From assembly GCA_009617715.1 (NCBI GenBank), contig VTFK01000294.1:744001-808000 (forward strand): 64,000 bases of DNA, in the 5' to 3' direction. This DNA is from Plectrocnemia conspersa (taxonomy: Eukaryota; Arthropoda; Insecta; Trichoptera; Polycentropodidae). A program made the position numbers and the translations under genes. The notes below the pieces were generated by a model, which was not told the origin of the DNA, made no database searches, and was given only the letters and a program-made list of their open reading frames with translations. Positions 13,865-25,583 of this stretch are shown here, one piece after another (the stretch's first letter is position 1; every line of letters starts with the position of its first letter).

Positions 13865-14110
13865 TCCACTTTGAGGTTCAAGGCATTAGAACTTTACAAC
13901 TTGGACTCGCTAAGTTTGTACGAACCTTAAGCAAGAAGAAGCCGATCCAGCTTCTCAACGAGCTTGCCAAACAGAAGCATGTTTTTAGCGATAATGTTTT
14001 ATGTTGGATAATGCTCATTAATTATAATTTTTGAAATGTTAAATTGTATCATCATTGTTTATATAATGACCATTATGACACATCGAATAAAAAATAAATA
14101 AATTAAATAT
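13865..14110 (+). mobile_element. Possible retroelement 3' end with (TAAA)n-like tail
   Basis: A more balanced stretch (13865-13985) ends in a tail, GAATAAAAAATAAATAAATTAAA. Just before it, TGACCATTATGACACAT near 14067 resembles the 3'-end motif TGACCATCGTGACACAT of the LINE relic on the minus strand near 34890 and GACTATCGTGACGCATT near 52227. This suggests the same LINE family, truncated. No reverse-transcriptase motif is visible here, so confidence is low. Confidence 0.35.
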
Positions 14111-14379
14111 TTAGCCCTTCTCCAATTTGGCCTGCCAAACTGGATATAGCTACAACTAAAACGAGAGTATATTTTTATATTTGGCTCATAATATGTGAGA
14201 CTGTATTTTCTAATAAACAATAAAGAATAGTCAGAACATTATTTTACAGATATATAAACCACCTGGCTTAATTTATAGGCTATATGGTTTATAAAATGCA
14301 AAATATCCTGGACCCTAGTGGTTTCTTTCACTTCTCACAATCATCTCATTTATTACTTAAAGGGTTAAATACTCGCACC

Positions 14380-14840
14380 ACCACGATGGAGACATTACAG
14401 ACAGACACACACACGCTTGTTAAGCGTTTTCGCACACACGCGTTTAATTGAACATTAAGCCCGTCGGGTGTCTCCGGAGTTAATTAAACCGGTCACAGCA
14501 TCATAAAACTCATCTAATTACGCTCGCACCGAGTCAGTTCAACATTATCGTTTAAGTGTGGCGAGACGTTTATTATACCCGCGAATCGTTATGGCCGCGG
14601 CACGCCGAAACGATACTACCGGCTAATTTATGCCGAGATTAGCGCCTCGAGACGAGAAATCGGCCGACTTTCGCCGGCGAGAGCTTTTAAAAGATCGCGC
14701 TGAGTTTTGGCCCAGTATCACGCGCGAAGAACGCCAGACGATAATAATTGCGGCTTAAGCGTCGATTCACTCTCTGTCTTGAGCTCGACAATATGTGTGT
14801 TAAGCCAAGACATGAGAATGTAAGTTTATTAAAAAAATAA
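14380..14840. promoter_or_regulatory. Candidate cis-regulatory island next to repeat A
   Basis: GC/CpG-rich block containing GGAGTTAATTAAACCGG near 14475, CATCTAATTACGCTCGC near 14511 and GGCCGCGGCACGCCG near 14592. TAATTA/TTAATTAA cores suit homeodomain binding. It sits immediately upstream of repeat A copy 1 but is absent before copy 2, so it is not part of that repeat. Inferred to be regulatory from composition. Confidence 0.38.
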
Positions 14841-14850
14841 ATTAAGACGT

Positions 14851-15811
14851 GAATGACGTCCGGACGGCGGCTTATGTCACGTACAGCCAACATATTTGCG
14901 TGCGATCGAAAAATGTGGCAAATAATCGCAATTTTTTAATTGTCATATTAATAAAATTACGGTACTGATAATTATAAAGTTTGTGTGTGCACTCACCAAT
15001 ACAATATCAGTGAAAACTTTTCGGTCGTAAATATTCAATTTATGCAAAATCTTTGTCGGCTTTTGCAAAATGCCATAAGGCATAAAAATAATACTTCAGA
15101 ATACGAACACCACATCTGTGACTATCCTAGAATTTGTCGCCATCGATTCTAAATAAGAATTCGTTATGGTGTGACATTTATATAAGCCGATCTATAAAAA
15201 TACATAAGGATATTCGATACGATATTTTTAACAAAATCAAGTACCAATAATTATTTTTTAATTATTTAATTTTATATGAAAAAAATATAATAACGATATC
15301 TGTTAGAAGAATATACTATCAAAAATATAATTAATCCCTTTTGGTGCTCTAAAATAATTAAAGATCTCAGTAAGAGTCTGTTAAAGTCCCCGATAACTTG
15401 ACCATGTAACCACGATTCAGCGCTCGTCATGCGTGTTGACCATAGGACGCCTACGCGCATACTGAAATTGAACCGAGTTACTTGTTCTATTACAGTTCGC
15501 AAAAAAACATATTATTATCTCTCTCACTGTCGTCACTTAACACGCGAGAGAGCGAAAGAGGAAGTATCTCACCGCTCGCGCTCGAAAGAGCAGCTCTGAC
15601 TTCGGTCCGTTTGCCGACAATGTTCGAAAGCGCTCGAAGCTGGCTAAGTTGACTGAATTACCCTCACTTTACCTCCCGTTCTCGGTAACCTCGGACAACT
15701 TCCGAGAGATTTTAGAGCGGGCAGAACCGAAGTCGACCGAAGTAACCCACTATATTCTCCGTCCTTGGCCAACCTTGGCTAACTTCCAAAGAGTGTAGTG
15801 CAGGCATTAAA
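14851..15811. repeat. Long direct repeat A, copy 1 (961 bp)
   Basis: This block is nearly the same as 46098-47062, in the same orientation, from GAnTGACGTCCGnACGGCGG at the left to GGCATTAAA at the right. Differences are scattered single bases and a few small indels. The left third is AT-rich with a TATATAA-like motif near 15180. The right third is CpG-rich and purine/pyrimidine-skewed (CGCGAGAGAGCGAAAGAGG near 15543; CTCGGACAACTTCCGAG near 15691 can form a small hairpin). Short ORFs in it are not preserved between copies, so it does not look protein-coding. No terminal inverted repeats or clear target duplication were found. It could be a solo LTR, a non-autonomous element, or a segmental duplication of a regulatory block. 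Confidence 0.85.
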
Positions 15812-16724
15812 CTACAAAATATAATTATACAAAAATTACGAAATAATAAGGATGTTTATGTTTTTTTGATAGTACATTTTAATTTATAAGCCTCTCTTCT
15901 ACTCAGCTTCGAAAAATTATAAATGAAAAATGTATATGTTATTAGTATTCATGAATTGCTTTTGTAAAGAGTCATTAACATTTTTTACCGTCTTAGTATT
16001 TTTTTTAAATTATTCTTTATCAATAAAATTTGATACGTTTACAGTTTAAAAACATTACCAGAATTGATTAACGTTTGCGAATATATTTAAGTTGATTCAA
16101 ACGCAAACTTTTAAATATTTCAATTTATGAATAAATGGACTTATACCACTTTTAAAAACAACAGCTCATTCATTAACTGCTTTTCCAATCCAATATGACC
16201 ATATTTTGTATTTAACCTTTCTTTTATATACTGATATTTTCTTAGTTAAACCTTTCTTTATTTATTTTCAGGTAATAAAAGAACAAGCAAAGCTGTTTAG
16301 ACTTTAATGCAGGCTAAGTTAAGGCAAAGGTAGGTGTTAAATTTAAATTCGCCAAGTCTCAGCCATTGAAATGTGAGTTTATATGTTTATGTAAAATGTT
16401 ATGTGCGTTAGAGTAAAACAGCTTCTTGAATTGATGTGGATTAAAATTTAAGCCAACTATCATGTTAGTTAATAATATTTTATTTTAAGCATTACTTTAT
16501 TTTATTATAAACATACAAGTTTTGGTATGTTTATAATTAAATAATGAATACAGTATAAGGCAACATAACATACGTTTTTCGGGATTTTAGTTTGCAAGTA
16601 AAAATTCAGATTAAGCCATTTTTAAATTTGTTTACAAAACATTAAGGAAAACAAAATTTATAGTATTCATATATGTATGAATACCATAAAAAGATCAATA
16701 AAAACATACTTTCAAAATATATTT
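15812..16724. other. AT-rich DNA; one isolated MITE-like end near 16130
   Basis: ATAAATGGACTTATACCACTTTT at 16131-16153 matches the arms of the inverted repeat at 60203-60371, so this is a probable remnant of the same small element. No matching second arm was found nearby. Nothing coding. Confidence 0.4.
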
Positions 16725-16990
16725 TTTTGGGGGGTGCAGACCCTCGGCGACGCGCCATCTATAGGCTGTTGTCATTGACCTCATCAACAATGACAGGGTA
16801 TCATGCTTAATCCTCTAAGAAGAGCTTAGCTCCATAAAAATCTGCCATCTCAGTGGAGAGACTCATCGTGTGCTCTCACTAAAAGATACCTTAAATAAGG
16901 TTGAGTCTTCGGTGGGAGTGCCTGGCGGTTATATAAAGCCAGAAAAGTCAAGAACAATGGTTGTGCTTTGCTCTCTTTTTTTTGCTTGAA
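16725..16990. other. Isolated, structured block of unknown origin
   Basis: A sharply bounded, more GC-rich block in AT-rich DNA. TGTCATTGACCTCATCAACAATGACA near 16769-16794 can fold with an 8-bp stem, and CTGGCGGTTATATAAAGCCAG near 16921 can form a 5-bp stem. GAGACTCATCG and GAGTCTTCGG also occur. No open frame is conserved and no tRNA-like boxes are convincing. It could be a SINE, an LTR fragment or the end of another element. Confidence 0.3.
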
Positions 16991-19900
16991 TATTTGACTG
17001 GCAAAGCAAAAGTCAACGATTTTTATAATATTTAGAAAAACCCTATCAAGTAGATTTAAAGTAGTTCCGAAAACCGTAAGAAATACATTAAAAATTTAGT
17101 TCCAATAAATCTAATCTTGTTTGTCGAACGGTCTTTGCAATGTTTTTTTAATAAAATACCATAGTATATATAGTCAATAATATATTACATTTATATTTTA
17201 TGAAAGTATATTTTTCGTCTATTATATTTGACTTTTCAAGTCTAAAAATGCAAATTCAAAACTTCTCGCTCTTCAAGTTAGTATAATGAAATTTACTTTC
17301 CTGCATGCGATAAACCAATAATATGAGCAATAAAACAAATTTAAAACGAGAGCTTCACAAAATGTATATATAAACGGAGCCGTCTGGAGCTTTTAACGAT
17401 TATTGGCTCTTTCTGTCTCTACACGCGCATCAATTTCACATTAATTGTCTCGAAGACCAACAATGCACTTGTTGACTCGGGGGCATTAAACCTACTGCTT
17501 TGTAAATGTTTAAGTAGTCATCCGGAAGCCAGAGTAAATAAACTCGGGACTAGTGTCACAATGACAACTATGTAGCTCTCGGTAAACATTTTCACTCGTA
17601 AATTGCGCTAATCGTAAACCACCTTAGGTAATATATCTAACTGGTTTTCTCTCCAATGCTGGGAATCAGTCGTAAAATAAAATTTTGCTCTTTAAAGCAG
17701 TAAATTATAATAAAATATGAATTATTATCAATGCTTCAAGTCCTAATAAAATTAAGTATACATACACGCAGTTGATATAAAATCTGATTAATATACAAAG
17801 CAAAAGTCAGTTAGGTTTAAGTATGATTATTTTATAGATTTACTGTATTTTCAACTATACCTTTAAATTATTTGCACAGCTAAATAGAAAGCTTAGCGTT
17901 AGACAAAGTGGGTATTTTATTGTGCAAGACTATCCAGGACATTCCAGACGTCTGGCAATTCTGGATGACAATATCATTCTATACATAGGATGTAGATACA
18001 ATTAAAATAAATCAAAATGTGCATACAAAGTACACGTGGATTTAAAATTATTAGTATAAGGATAATAAAATATAACTAGCCTAAACCAATCATAAAATGA
18101 ATACCGACGACAATATAATAAAATTACTTAATAGCTCATTTGCCTTAACAGCTATACATAGTATGTATATGTAGTTATTAAAAATAATATTTAGTATAGA
18201 TTGTAAAATATACATATTAATTTCATGTCTTGTTAATTTAATTATATGCACTCACAATATTTTAAGATAAATATAATACTATCAAACAAATCTGTTTAAT
18301 GATTAGACGTTTGTGATATTGTATATGACTGATATTATATTTAAACATCAAAACGCATTGAATACCCAACAGCGATCAAACGCGTACCATATTCCTGATT
18401 GCTTAGTTAAGTTTACACGTTAATCCTCAAGATGGCGTATTGTCTTAATTCGACCATGTTTTATGACCGAGTTCACTCAGTTTGCTCTTAATCGCTGCCG
18501 GTTTATACAATACTTGCCCTATTTACGCCCTTTAACAGTCGTTCAGAATTCATTACACATAGTTAATTTAACGCGATTTAACAACTATACAAAAACAGCC
18601 AATCAAACAGAAATTACTTTAATCCGAATCGTTCTAATAAATTAATTAATACCGATGTTAAATTTTAACTGTGTTATATTGCACGTACCGTATATTTTGT
18701 ACGTAAGATTTTCGATAATTAACACGTGATACGTTACGCTCAACCGTTAATGAATCAACGGTAGTGTTTGAATAGTACATTACCATTCTATGGCTGTAAT
18801 TGTGTGTAGGAGCATTGGAGCAATTAAGAGGATGATCAAGCAGTGTTTATCTGAACTGAAACCGTATCCGACGCCATTCACCAAATCGAATTAATAAATT
18901 GATTGGATTCAATTGTACAATTGCTAATTGTTGTAAGCCATTTCTACTACAACGAGTTTTCTGAGAAAGTTGCGAGTAAATTGTCTGTTTTAGTGGTTTA
19001 TTAAAGTCGAGATAAATCTACTCAGATGCAGTAAAACGGAAACACCTGGTTATTTGCAGACAAAGAGGAAACTAATAGTTAAATTGAGTCGGTATTCTTG
19101 CAAGATTGCGATATGAACTGAATTATATCGTTTGTGCCTAGTCAATCATTTATTACTATTTTTTAGTTTTAAAAAAGATTAACTTAAGATCATATCTGTT
19201 ATTTTTTTACGGTTATTTAAATCTTACGTATTGATTTCTTGCATGCAATGAAGTAATAAATTTAGATTAATTTGTACAATAATTTATTACTAGCATGTCG
19301 CAGCTCATTAAAGCTAGACTACGAGTTTTTAAATTGTCATTCATTAATCAACGTTAGTTGATTTTTAATGTAATCTTACAATAAAAGTTACATGTTCTAG
19401 AATTAACATTTAAAAAATAGAGTCACTATTAAATAAAGTATATAAGTTTTTTAAAGCTAATTTAAAAGATATGCAAATCACATTAAAAAATTGTTACCAA
19501 CTAGTAATTCTTAAATAAACACAAAACTCACTGTAATATTAATTTATAGTTTTGACAAAGTTGTGATATACATACATATAAATATACGAAGTATATACGA
19601 AGTACGTTCAAAAATTAACAATTTTATTTACTAGTAAAAAAATAAAACTCGCAGTTGTTATTTTTGGATATTTTTGTTGGATGATTATCACAGTTCCTTT
19701 TACAAGGATGTTACTTTAAATTCTAAAGTTTAGACAAAAAGTAGAAATCGTACTTAAATATGCGCTTTGGGGAAGTTTTGAAGGTGTAGGGATATCTTGT
19801 AAAAATAAATTGGGTACAATTTCACTGTTGTCAAAAAAATTATATTTATCGTTTTTACACTACTTTTGAATGCTTTTTTCGGACAAATACTCAAGTTATC

Positions 19901-20569
19901 TCTATAAAATAAATATATTAAATAAAAACCTAATTACGATTTTTCTTAGTAAACTCTCACTAATTTCGGTTCAAAATCTATTAATCACATTTTTATCTAG
20001 TATTATTTGCTATGCAATCATCTTGCCACTCAAGCAGCGAACTGTTGTCATTAAAGCTCGCACAACTGTTGACCATGTTGACCGAATAGATTGAAAACTA
20101 GTTCTTCCTCAACATTTTCTCTTTGGCCCTTTTAAAACACTCTTTTTGATAGAGTGCCATCTCCTTAAGCTTTGGTTAAATTTTAAAATGTTTCGGCGGC
20201 AGGTTTCTCGAGTTTTGCACTGCTTCATTACAAACATAACGAGGTATCAAAACACGTACACAAACAGAGGTAGCGCAGCACTGGCTTAACCTATCTAGTT
20301 AAACCAAGACACTAATGAAGTGTTTCGTTGCTTTGTCGTGCATATGTGAATAAATATAGTAACCTTTGTGCCGGACCTAGAAGTTTAATGCATTAACTAA
20401 TATTTTTGTTATTGAAAAAAAATACATTTTATTATTAAGTATTAACTATTTATGAAATCAATTTCGTTCCCTTTGTTCCTTCCACAACCATCAATTCGTG
20501 AAGCTGCAATTAAAAACTCTTACTAATTACCCACATCGCATATGTCATAAATGTTTAAATTTGCATTAT
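16991..20569. other. AT-rich DNA without a gene
   Basis: Small open frames at 18463-18645 and 19870-20094 have no recognisable domain, and their amino-acid use follows the AT bias. Slightly richer stretches lie near 17380-17640 and 18720-18880. Nothing else is supported. Confidence 0.35.
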
Positions 20570-21020
20570 TCTGTCGACCCCGGTTCTATTTTCCGCCCAA
20601 CAGCGGTCGACCATATTCCAAATTCGTCGATTTTAGAACAATAACGCCGCGAGGGATAAATGTGCATATACACATGTGCTTGTTTACGTATAAATAAAAT
20701 CAAAGCTCGGCCGTTTTACAGGGCTTTGAGCACAAATCCATAGTGTAATTAGGGCTTGCATCAATAATTAAGTGCGGCTGCTAATTAGGCAACATGGCAT
20801 AACAGGGGCCGACATGGCCATCGACCAGTTCGTGTGCACCAAACTGACGACCAACTTGCACCGATGATAGGTGGACAGATGTGTATGTGTATTTGTTTGT
20901 ATTGTCGGACATACGTACATATGTGCACATATAACCGGATTAATATTTGCTGCCTATCGACCACTCGATGCCTGCATGCAGCTCGCTGACCGCTGCTGTC
21001 ATCCTCAATGCGAATTAGGG
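20570..21020. promoter_or_regulatory. Candidate cis-regulatory island
   Basis: Balanced-composition block with GACCCCGGTTCTATTTTCCG near 20576, CATAGTGTAATTAGGGC near 20741 and GCTGCTAATTAGGCAACATGG near 20779. The open frame at 20871-21071 is cysteine-rich by chance and has no splice or domain support. Repeated TAATTAG cores suggest homeodomain sites. Confidence 0.35.
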
Positions 21021-21689
21021 TTGGTTGTTTGTAATAAATTATTTTATTTAGACATTCACAGTGTTAAATAGCAACGGGAAAATGCTAGTTTTATGATACA
21101 ATAAAAGCAATGGGTCAGACTCAATTCCTACAAAATACATTTAGAAAGTGTTTGCAAAGCTACTGTTTCCAATAGGCAGCAATCCTCAATGGCAGCAATC
21201 TTGTGCTTACAGTGTGTTTAATTTGACCTGGTAAGAATTTTTTCAAGTATTCCGATTCTTTGGTGTGAAAAAAATATGATAAAAAAATTCTTTACTAACT
21301 TGTTATTGTTTATGTGTTACGTTTCCATTGAGCCAAGTGTGATAAAATAAATCAAAAAGAAGTGGATTTTATTAGGAACATAAAAGTGAAAGACTATCCG
21401 TTGTCAACTTTATTTTTAAGAAAATCGTTTCGATTAAAAATGTCAAAAAGTGTTTAAAACTGTTTATTTTGAAACATTTATCAAAAGAATCGCAAATTGG
21501 GTACTCAATAAATTCCCAAAATAAATGCTTTAGAAAAAAAAAGCTACTCGTTATAATAACAGACACCTTCGAGATTAAAATATAAAATAAAAAAGGCAGT
21601 ACTTTAACATTTATATATAAAATTATAAAGTCATATCTGAGCAATAGATATTTTATACTAAAATATCATGATCCTCCGTGTATCAAATA

Positions 21690-22330
21690 AAATCTAGAGG
21701 ACCTCAGGACAGTATACTAGGGCCAGTACTGTACTTAATATATACAGCAGACTTGCCATCAACAAACTGTGCAATTTATGCTGACAACGTAATTATTATG
21801 GCTTCTCAAGAAAACGCAAATACAGCAACTATTTATCTCCAAGAAAACCTTAACAAATACAAAAATAGCGGCGTATTTTGAAGAATAAAGATAAATGAGC
21901 TAAAGCTTGTCCGTGTTACGTTTACCATTTAAAAGAACACATTTCCTCCCTTACGATTTAATAATGCAATAACTGCACATTTCTGCTTATTCTGCATCGA
22001 TAATAACTGCTTACCTGTAAAAAAAATTGGAGTTAAAGAAATTAACTAGGACTCGGTCTAAGAAAACATTATTAGCTATGGGCAAAACTTCTCACCTGAC
22101 AGTGGATAATAAGCTTCTTCTCTACGATATTCTTATTAACTCTGGAAATCAGCAAGCAACTCCTACATAGAAATAATTCAGAGGTTCCAAAATAAAATTT
22201 TAAGAATGATATTGGATGCTCCGTGATATGCCCTTATTCGCAAAGATATTGTCAAGAAGAAGTAGAAAATGTACGATGGAAATAGAAGAAAATACTTAAA
22301 AAACATTACGGAGAGATCGACTGAAAAATT
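21690..22330 (+). pseudogene. Decayed Jockey-like LINE reverse transcriptase
   Basis: A frame at 21678-21881 reads GPQDSILGPVLYLIYTADLP and then AIYADNVIIMAS. This is the PQGSVLGP and YADD region of a Jockey-type reverse transcriptase, with YADD changed to YADN. The frame continues as QENANTATIYLQENLNKY. After frameshifts, 22137-22240 reads SASNS.IEIIQRFQNKILRMILDAPW, the connection region typical of these elements. The 5' part of the element is missing, as expected from truncated reverse transcription. Several stops and shifts show it is dead. The tail of the element may extend to about 22620. Confidence 0.85.
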
Positions 22331-23335
22331 GCAGAAAATAATAAATTATTTCTAGATGTTATACTGAGATTTTTTGAAAATCAGTATAAAAATATAGATT
22401 GCAAAAAAATCATCAAAGTAGCGAAATTCAAATTTAAAGCATCGTTAAACCATTTAGTAGGCGGTTGGAAAAAGATAGCGCCGATTCCGACCGCGCATTT
22501 GGGCTGTACACCTTTTCTCTTGACCTTACAACTTGGTTTTAACAATCATTTTAGTAGATTTACTAGATCTACTTACTTAATCCTACATTTAGTGATTGTA
22601 TCGACTTAAATTGTATAAAATATTACCGTTTTTGTTGTTTTTTAATATCATTTTGTTTGTAATATTTTAATTATTTTTATTAATAATGTAAATTTATAAA
22701 TAATCTAAAATTATATAAAGCATTTTTATTATTAAAATTTTATGTTATAAATCTACATATAAACTTTTAAAAAGTGGTCTGAAAATTGGGTTTAAAATAT
22801 TAACCGGATAATTGATTTTATAATCATTATATACATATATACAGAATTTATTTGCTTTGGTTTGCTGTTAAGGGATATATGATTAATACTGTTTTCATAA
22901 ATAGATTATTTACTCTAGTTTTAGAAATAACTAGAACAGTTCTGAAACCTATATAAAATATGATATTTTTTTGACTATATTAAATATATTATTAATATTT
23001 CGGATTATATAAAATATAATATTTTTAAAGAACTTTTGCAATTACTACAATATATATACAAGATGATACTGAATTGATTTGAAACAAAGTTTCATATCTA
23101 TAAAAAAAATATAAGAACAGTATATGTAATTTTTAGTAAATAATTTTTTTACGATTATATATGACGCGTATAAAATTGTTGAAAACAGGGTAATAATTTG
23201 TGTACAGTGTACTTAATTATTCTATGTTAAGTGTATTTAATATACATATGCATTAGGTTGTATATAGATAGTTTTTTTTATTAATATATAATTAATTAAT
23301 ATGCAATAATTTAAAATTGTAACAATTTCACCCAT
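22331..23335. other. Possible LINE tail followed by very AT-rich DNA
   Basis: 22440-22520 (GGCGGTTGGAAAAAGATAGCG) has more even composition and could belong to the preceding LINE. Beyond 22620 only AT-rich low-complexity DNA is seen. Confidence 0.3.
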
Positions 23336-23600
23336 CAACTGATTTACAACCCTATTCGCCAGCGCTGCACTCGAACAAAGTAACGGGGGAGCGTTATGAA
23401 AACCATTGAAAATAGGTTTCCTCGGTGTATTCAGGTACGAGTTTTAGCGTTTAAACCGAGCAGAACGGAAACACATAAACGGTACAAAAGGCAAATTTTC
23501 GTTTTGCGCCACCCTGTCTCCATGAATAAGCTTCGGGGCAATCAAACATTAGCAAACCATTAGGCATTTTCATTGGGGGATGTTTGATGATGTACCAACA
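23336..23600. promoter_or_regulatory. Small candidate cis-regulatory island
   Basis: Balanced, CpG-containing stretch (CGCCAGCGCTGCACTCG near 23356; GTTTTGCGCCACCCTGTC near 23502) flanked by AT-rich DNA. No open frame or repeat partner. Inferred from composition only. Confidence 0.28.
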
Positions 23601-24667
23601 TACATACGTTGAAATTTTCAAACCTACTATGTACCGGAAAATTTTAAACCTCTCATCGTTTCAAAACCATTTAACTTATGAATTCAAAGCTATCAATTTG
23701 AAATTGAATTAAACATATTTTCGCTTTGTAAGTAGCATTATCGTATTATGCATTCTGCTTTGATTGTAAAGATAAATTTTCGATAGCAAAAAGTAGGGCT
23801 GTATATAATAATAGTTCACGAGTATAAATATGCATGTGTGAATACTGACATTTGGAACTGATCGATTCCTTATGGATACGATTGTCTATTATTAGTTATG
23901 AGTTATTTGAGGTTGGACTACAACCGTACAATTTACATATTATGCTATATTTAAAAGTAAAAATTAGATGATGCTTTTTGTTCAATAGAAAATATTTTAA
24001 ATATACAAGAAGCACTGATAAGCAGAAGGGTTTGTTATATATTTTATATTGTTATGTTAGCTTATATGTATTTAATCTGTGTTCCACAAAACATCTATAC
24101 ATTTATATATATTCCGCAGGGATCCGCAACTAAAATATTAAACATTTTAAAGAAAAACCAATGCTTTTAAATTACAAATAAGTTAAATTCAGACTTTGAA
24201 CCAGTAGCGTACTAATTCTTAAACAGCTTTTAAAGCGGTATGGGTGTAAAAGGTTAGCCGTTCCATCCAAAATACATCTTATAAATAACCATAAATTTGA
24301 ACAAAAAACATTTTTTAATGAAAAGTTTTGGGTATGGAAAAAAATATTACGTGAAAAAACTTTTTTTTTTGCACGCCCTATTGTCAATATAGTTTGATTT
24401 AAAAAAAAAAGCTGTTTTAAGGTGAACAGAAATTGTTTGCATGCTTTTTTTTTGTTATGATTTTGTAACAAAAATAAGTGCCTTAGTTTTTTTGTGGCAA
24501 TTATTATGTACTCTTTTTTTTATTTTAAAATAATTTCCGAAACAAAAATGGGGGAGAGAAATTTAGTTAGAAACTTGGTTAAATGCTTGAAAACCGCCTT
24601 AAAAATTCACTGTAACATTTCCTTAAACAACTTTGATTTTTATTGTATTTTTTTTATATATAAAGTA
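23601..24667. other. AT-rich DNA without a gene
   Basis: A 99-codon minus-strand frame at 24172-24471 is made of Phe, Leu, Lys and Asn codons from A/T runs and has no domain. Nothing else recognised. Confidence 0.35.
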
Positions 24668-25314
24668 TAGCCCGTCCAAGTTATGAACGACCATCGTCGT
24701 TGTATTGTAAATAAGGGTGCGTGTACGCATTCATGCACACATCTACAGTTTTCCACGAATTTTTTTACACCGATATGAGAACGTTACCAATACTAAATCA
24801 GGGATGTTTTTAAAGTAGGGTGACCATGCGTTGGAAATTGCATTAAAAACTATAATGTTTCGCGCTCAAACACGTTCGCGATGTTATTGTTCTTTGTTTA
24901 CATATATTATTAAATATTTACATTCTGTTCCGTACAATCCATAAATTATGTTTTAGATGTCTCTGCGCTTATACCCGCACCCGATGGTTAACCGTATTTT
25001 TTGTAAAAAATTGTCCCTTAAGTGATTTTATGACGGGTCATAAAATCGGGCCATTTTCGCTCGCCTTTATTATTTTGCGCCAAAGTTGCCGCCATCGGTA
25101 TACGTCTTAAATAATATTTTGGTGAGTGCTGTCATGTTTTTGAGTTAAATATGTATACAAATAAGCAAAATAAGTAAGCAAGTGTTATTTTACATTTTCC
25201 TCAACAAATAAAATTAAAAGTAAAAATTAATTGCACTTGTAATTTCACATGGTCACCCTATTAAATTCTCTCACCAGTACTATGACGATGGTCGTTCATA
25301 ACTTGGACGGGCTG
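24668..25314. mobile_element. Tc1/mariner-type MITE (outer of a nested pair)
   Basis: 33-bp terminal inverted repeats lie at 24668-24700 (TAGCCCGTCCAAGTTATGAA...) and 25282-25314 (...TTCATAACTTGGACGGGCTG), differing at two positions. A TA dinucleotide flanks each end (24666-24667 and 25315-25316), the target duplication of the Tc1/mariner/IS630 superfamily. No transposase is seen inside; much of the interior is a second element at 24818-25258. Without that, the outer element would be about 206 bp, a usual MITE size. Confidence 0.88.
24818..25258. mobile_element. Second MITE nested inside the first
   Basis: GGGTGACCATG at 24818-24828 is perfectly inverted at CATGGTCACCC, 25248-25258, and both ends abut TA (24816-24817 and 25259-25260). 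Similarity between the ends continues more weakly inward. The interior holds a perfect 11-bp hairpin at 25025-25048 (GATTTTATGAC / GTCATAAAATC). No transposase frame. A TA-flanked Tc1/mariner-type element is the simplest reading. Confidence 0.72.
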
Positions 25315-25583
25315 TACAAGAGTTCTTCATGTAGCCTCGTCTACGTTTCGTAGAAACTAGTCCTCTCAAAAAATCAAACTGAACTCTTAATTTCTCTACT
25401 TAATACTGATTATAAGTGTTTCTATCTTCAAATGTGATTTTTTCAGAAGTCCACAACTGATTAATTATAAAAAAATTGTTCTTTGAAAAGTTTGACATAC
25501 ATTTCTTTTTCAGAATCAATGTATTGCAATAAAATTAAAAATAATATTATAAATTTATTTATATGGTATCATTGTTTCGTATA

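Noticed and set aside
24172..24471. 99-codon minus-strand frame
   Set aside because: Composition follows poly-A/T runs and there is no recognisable domain or splice context.
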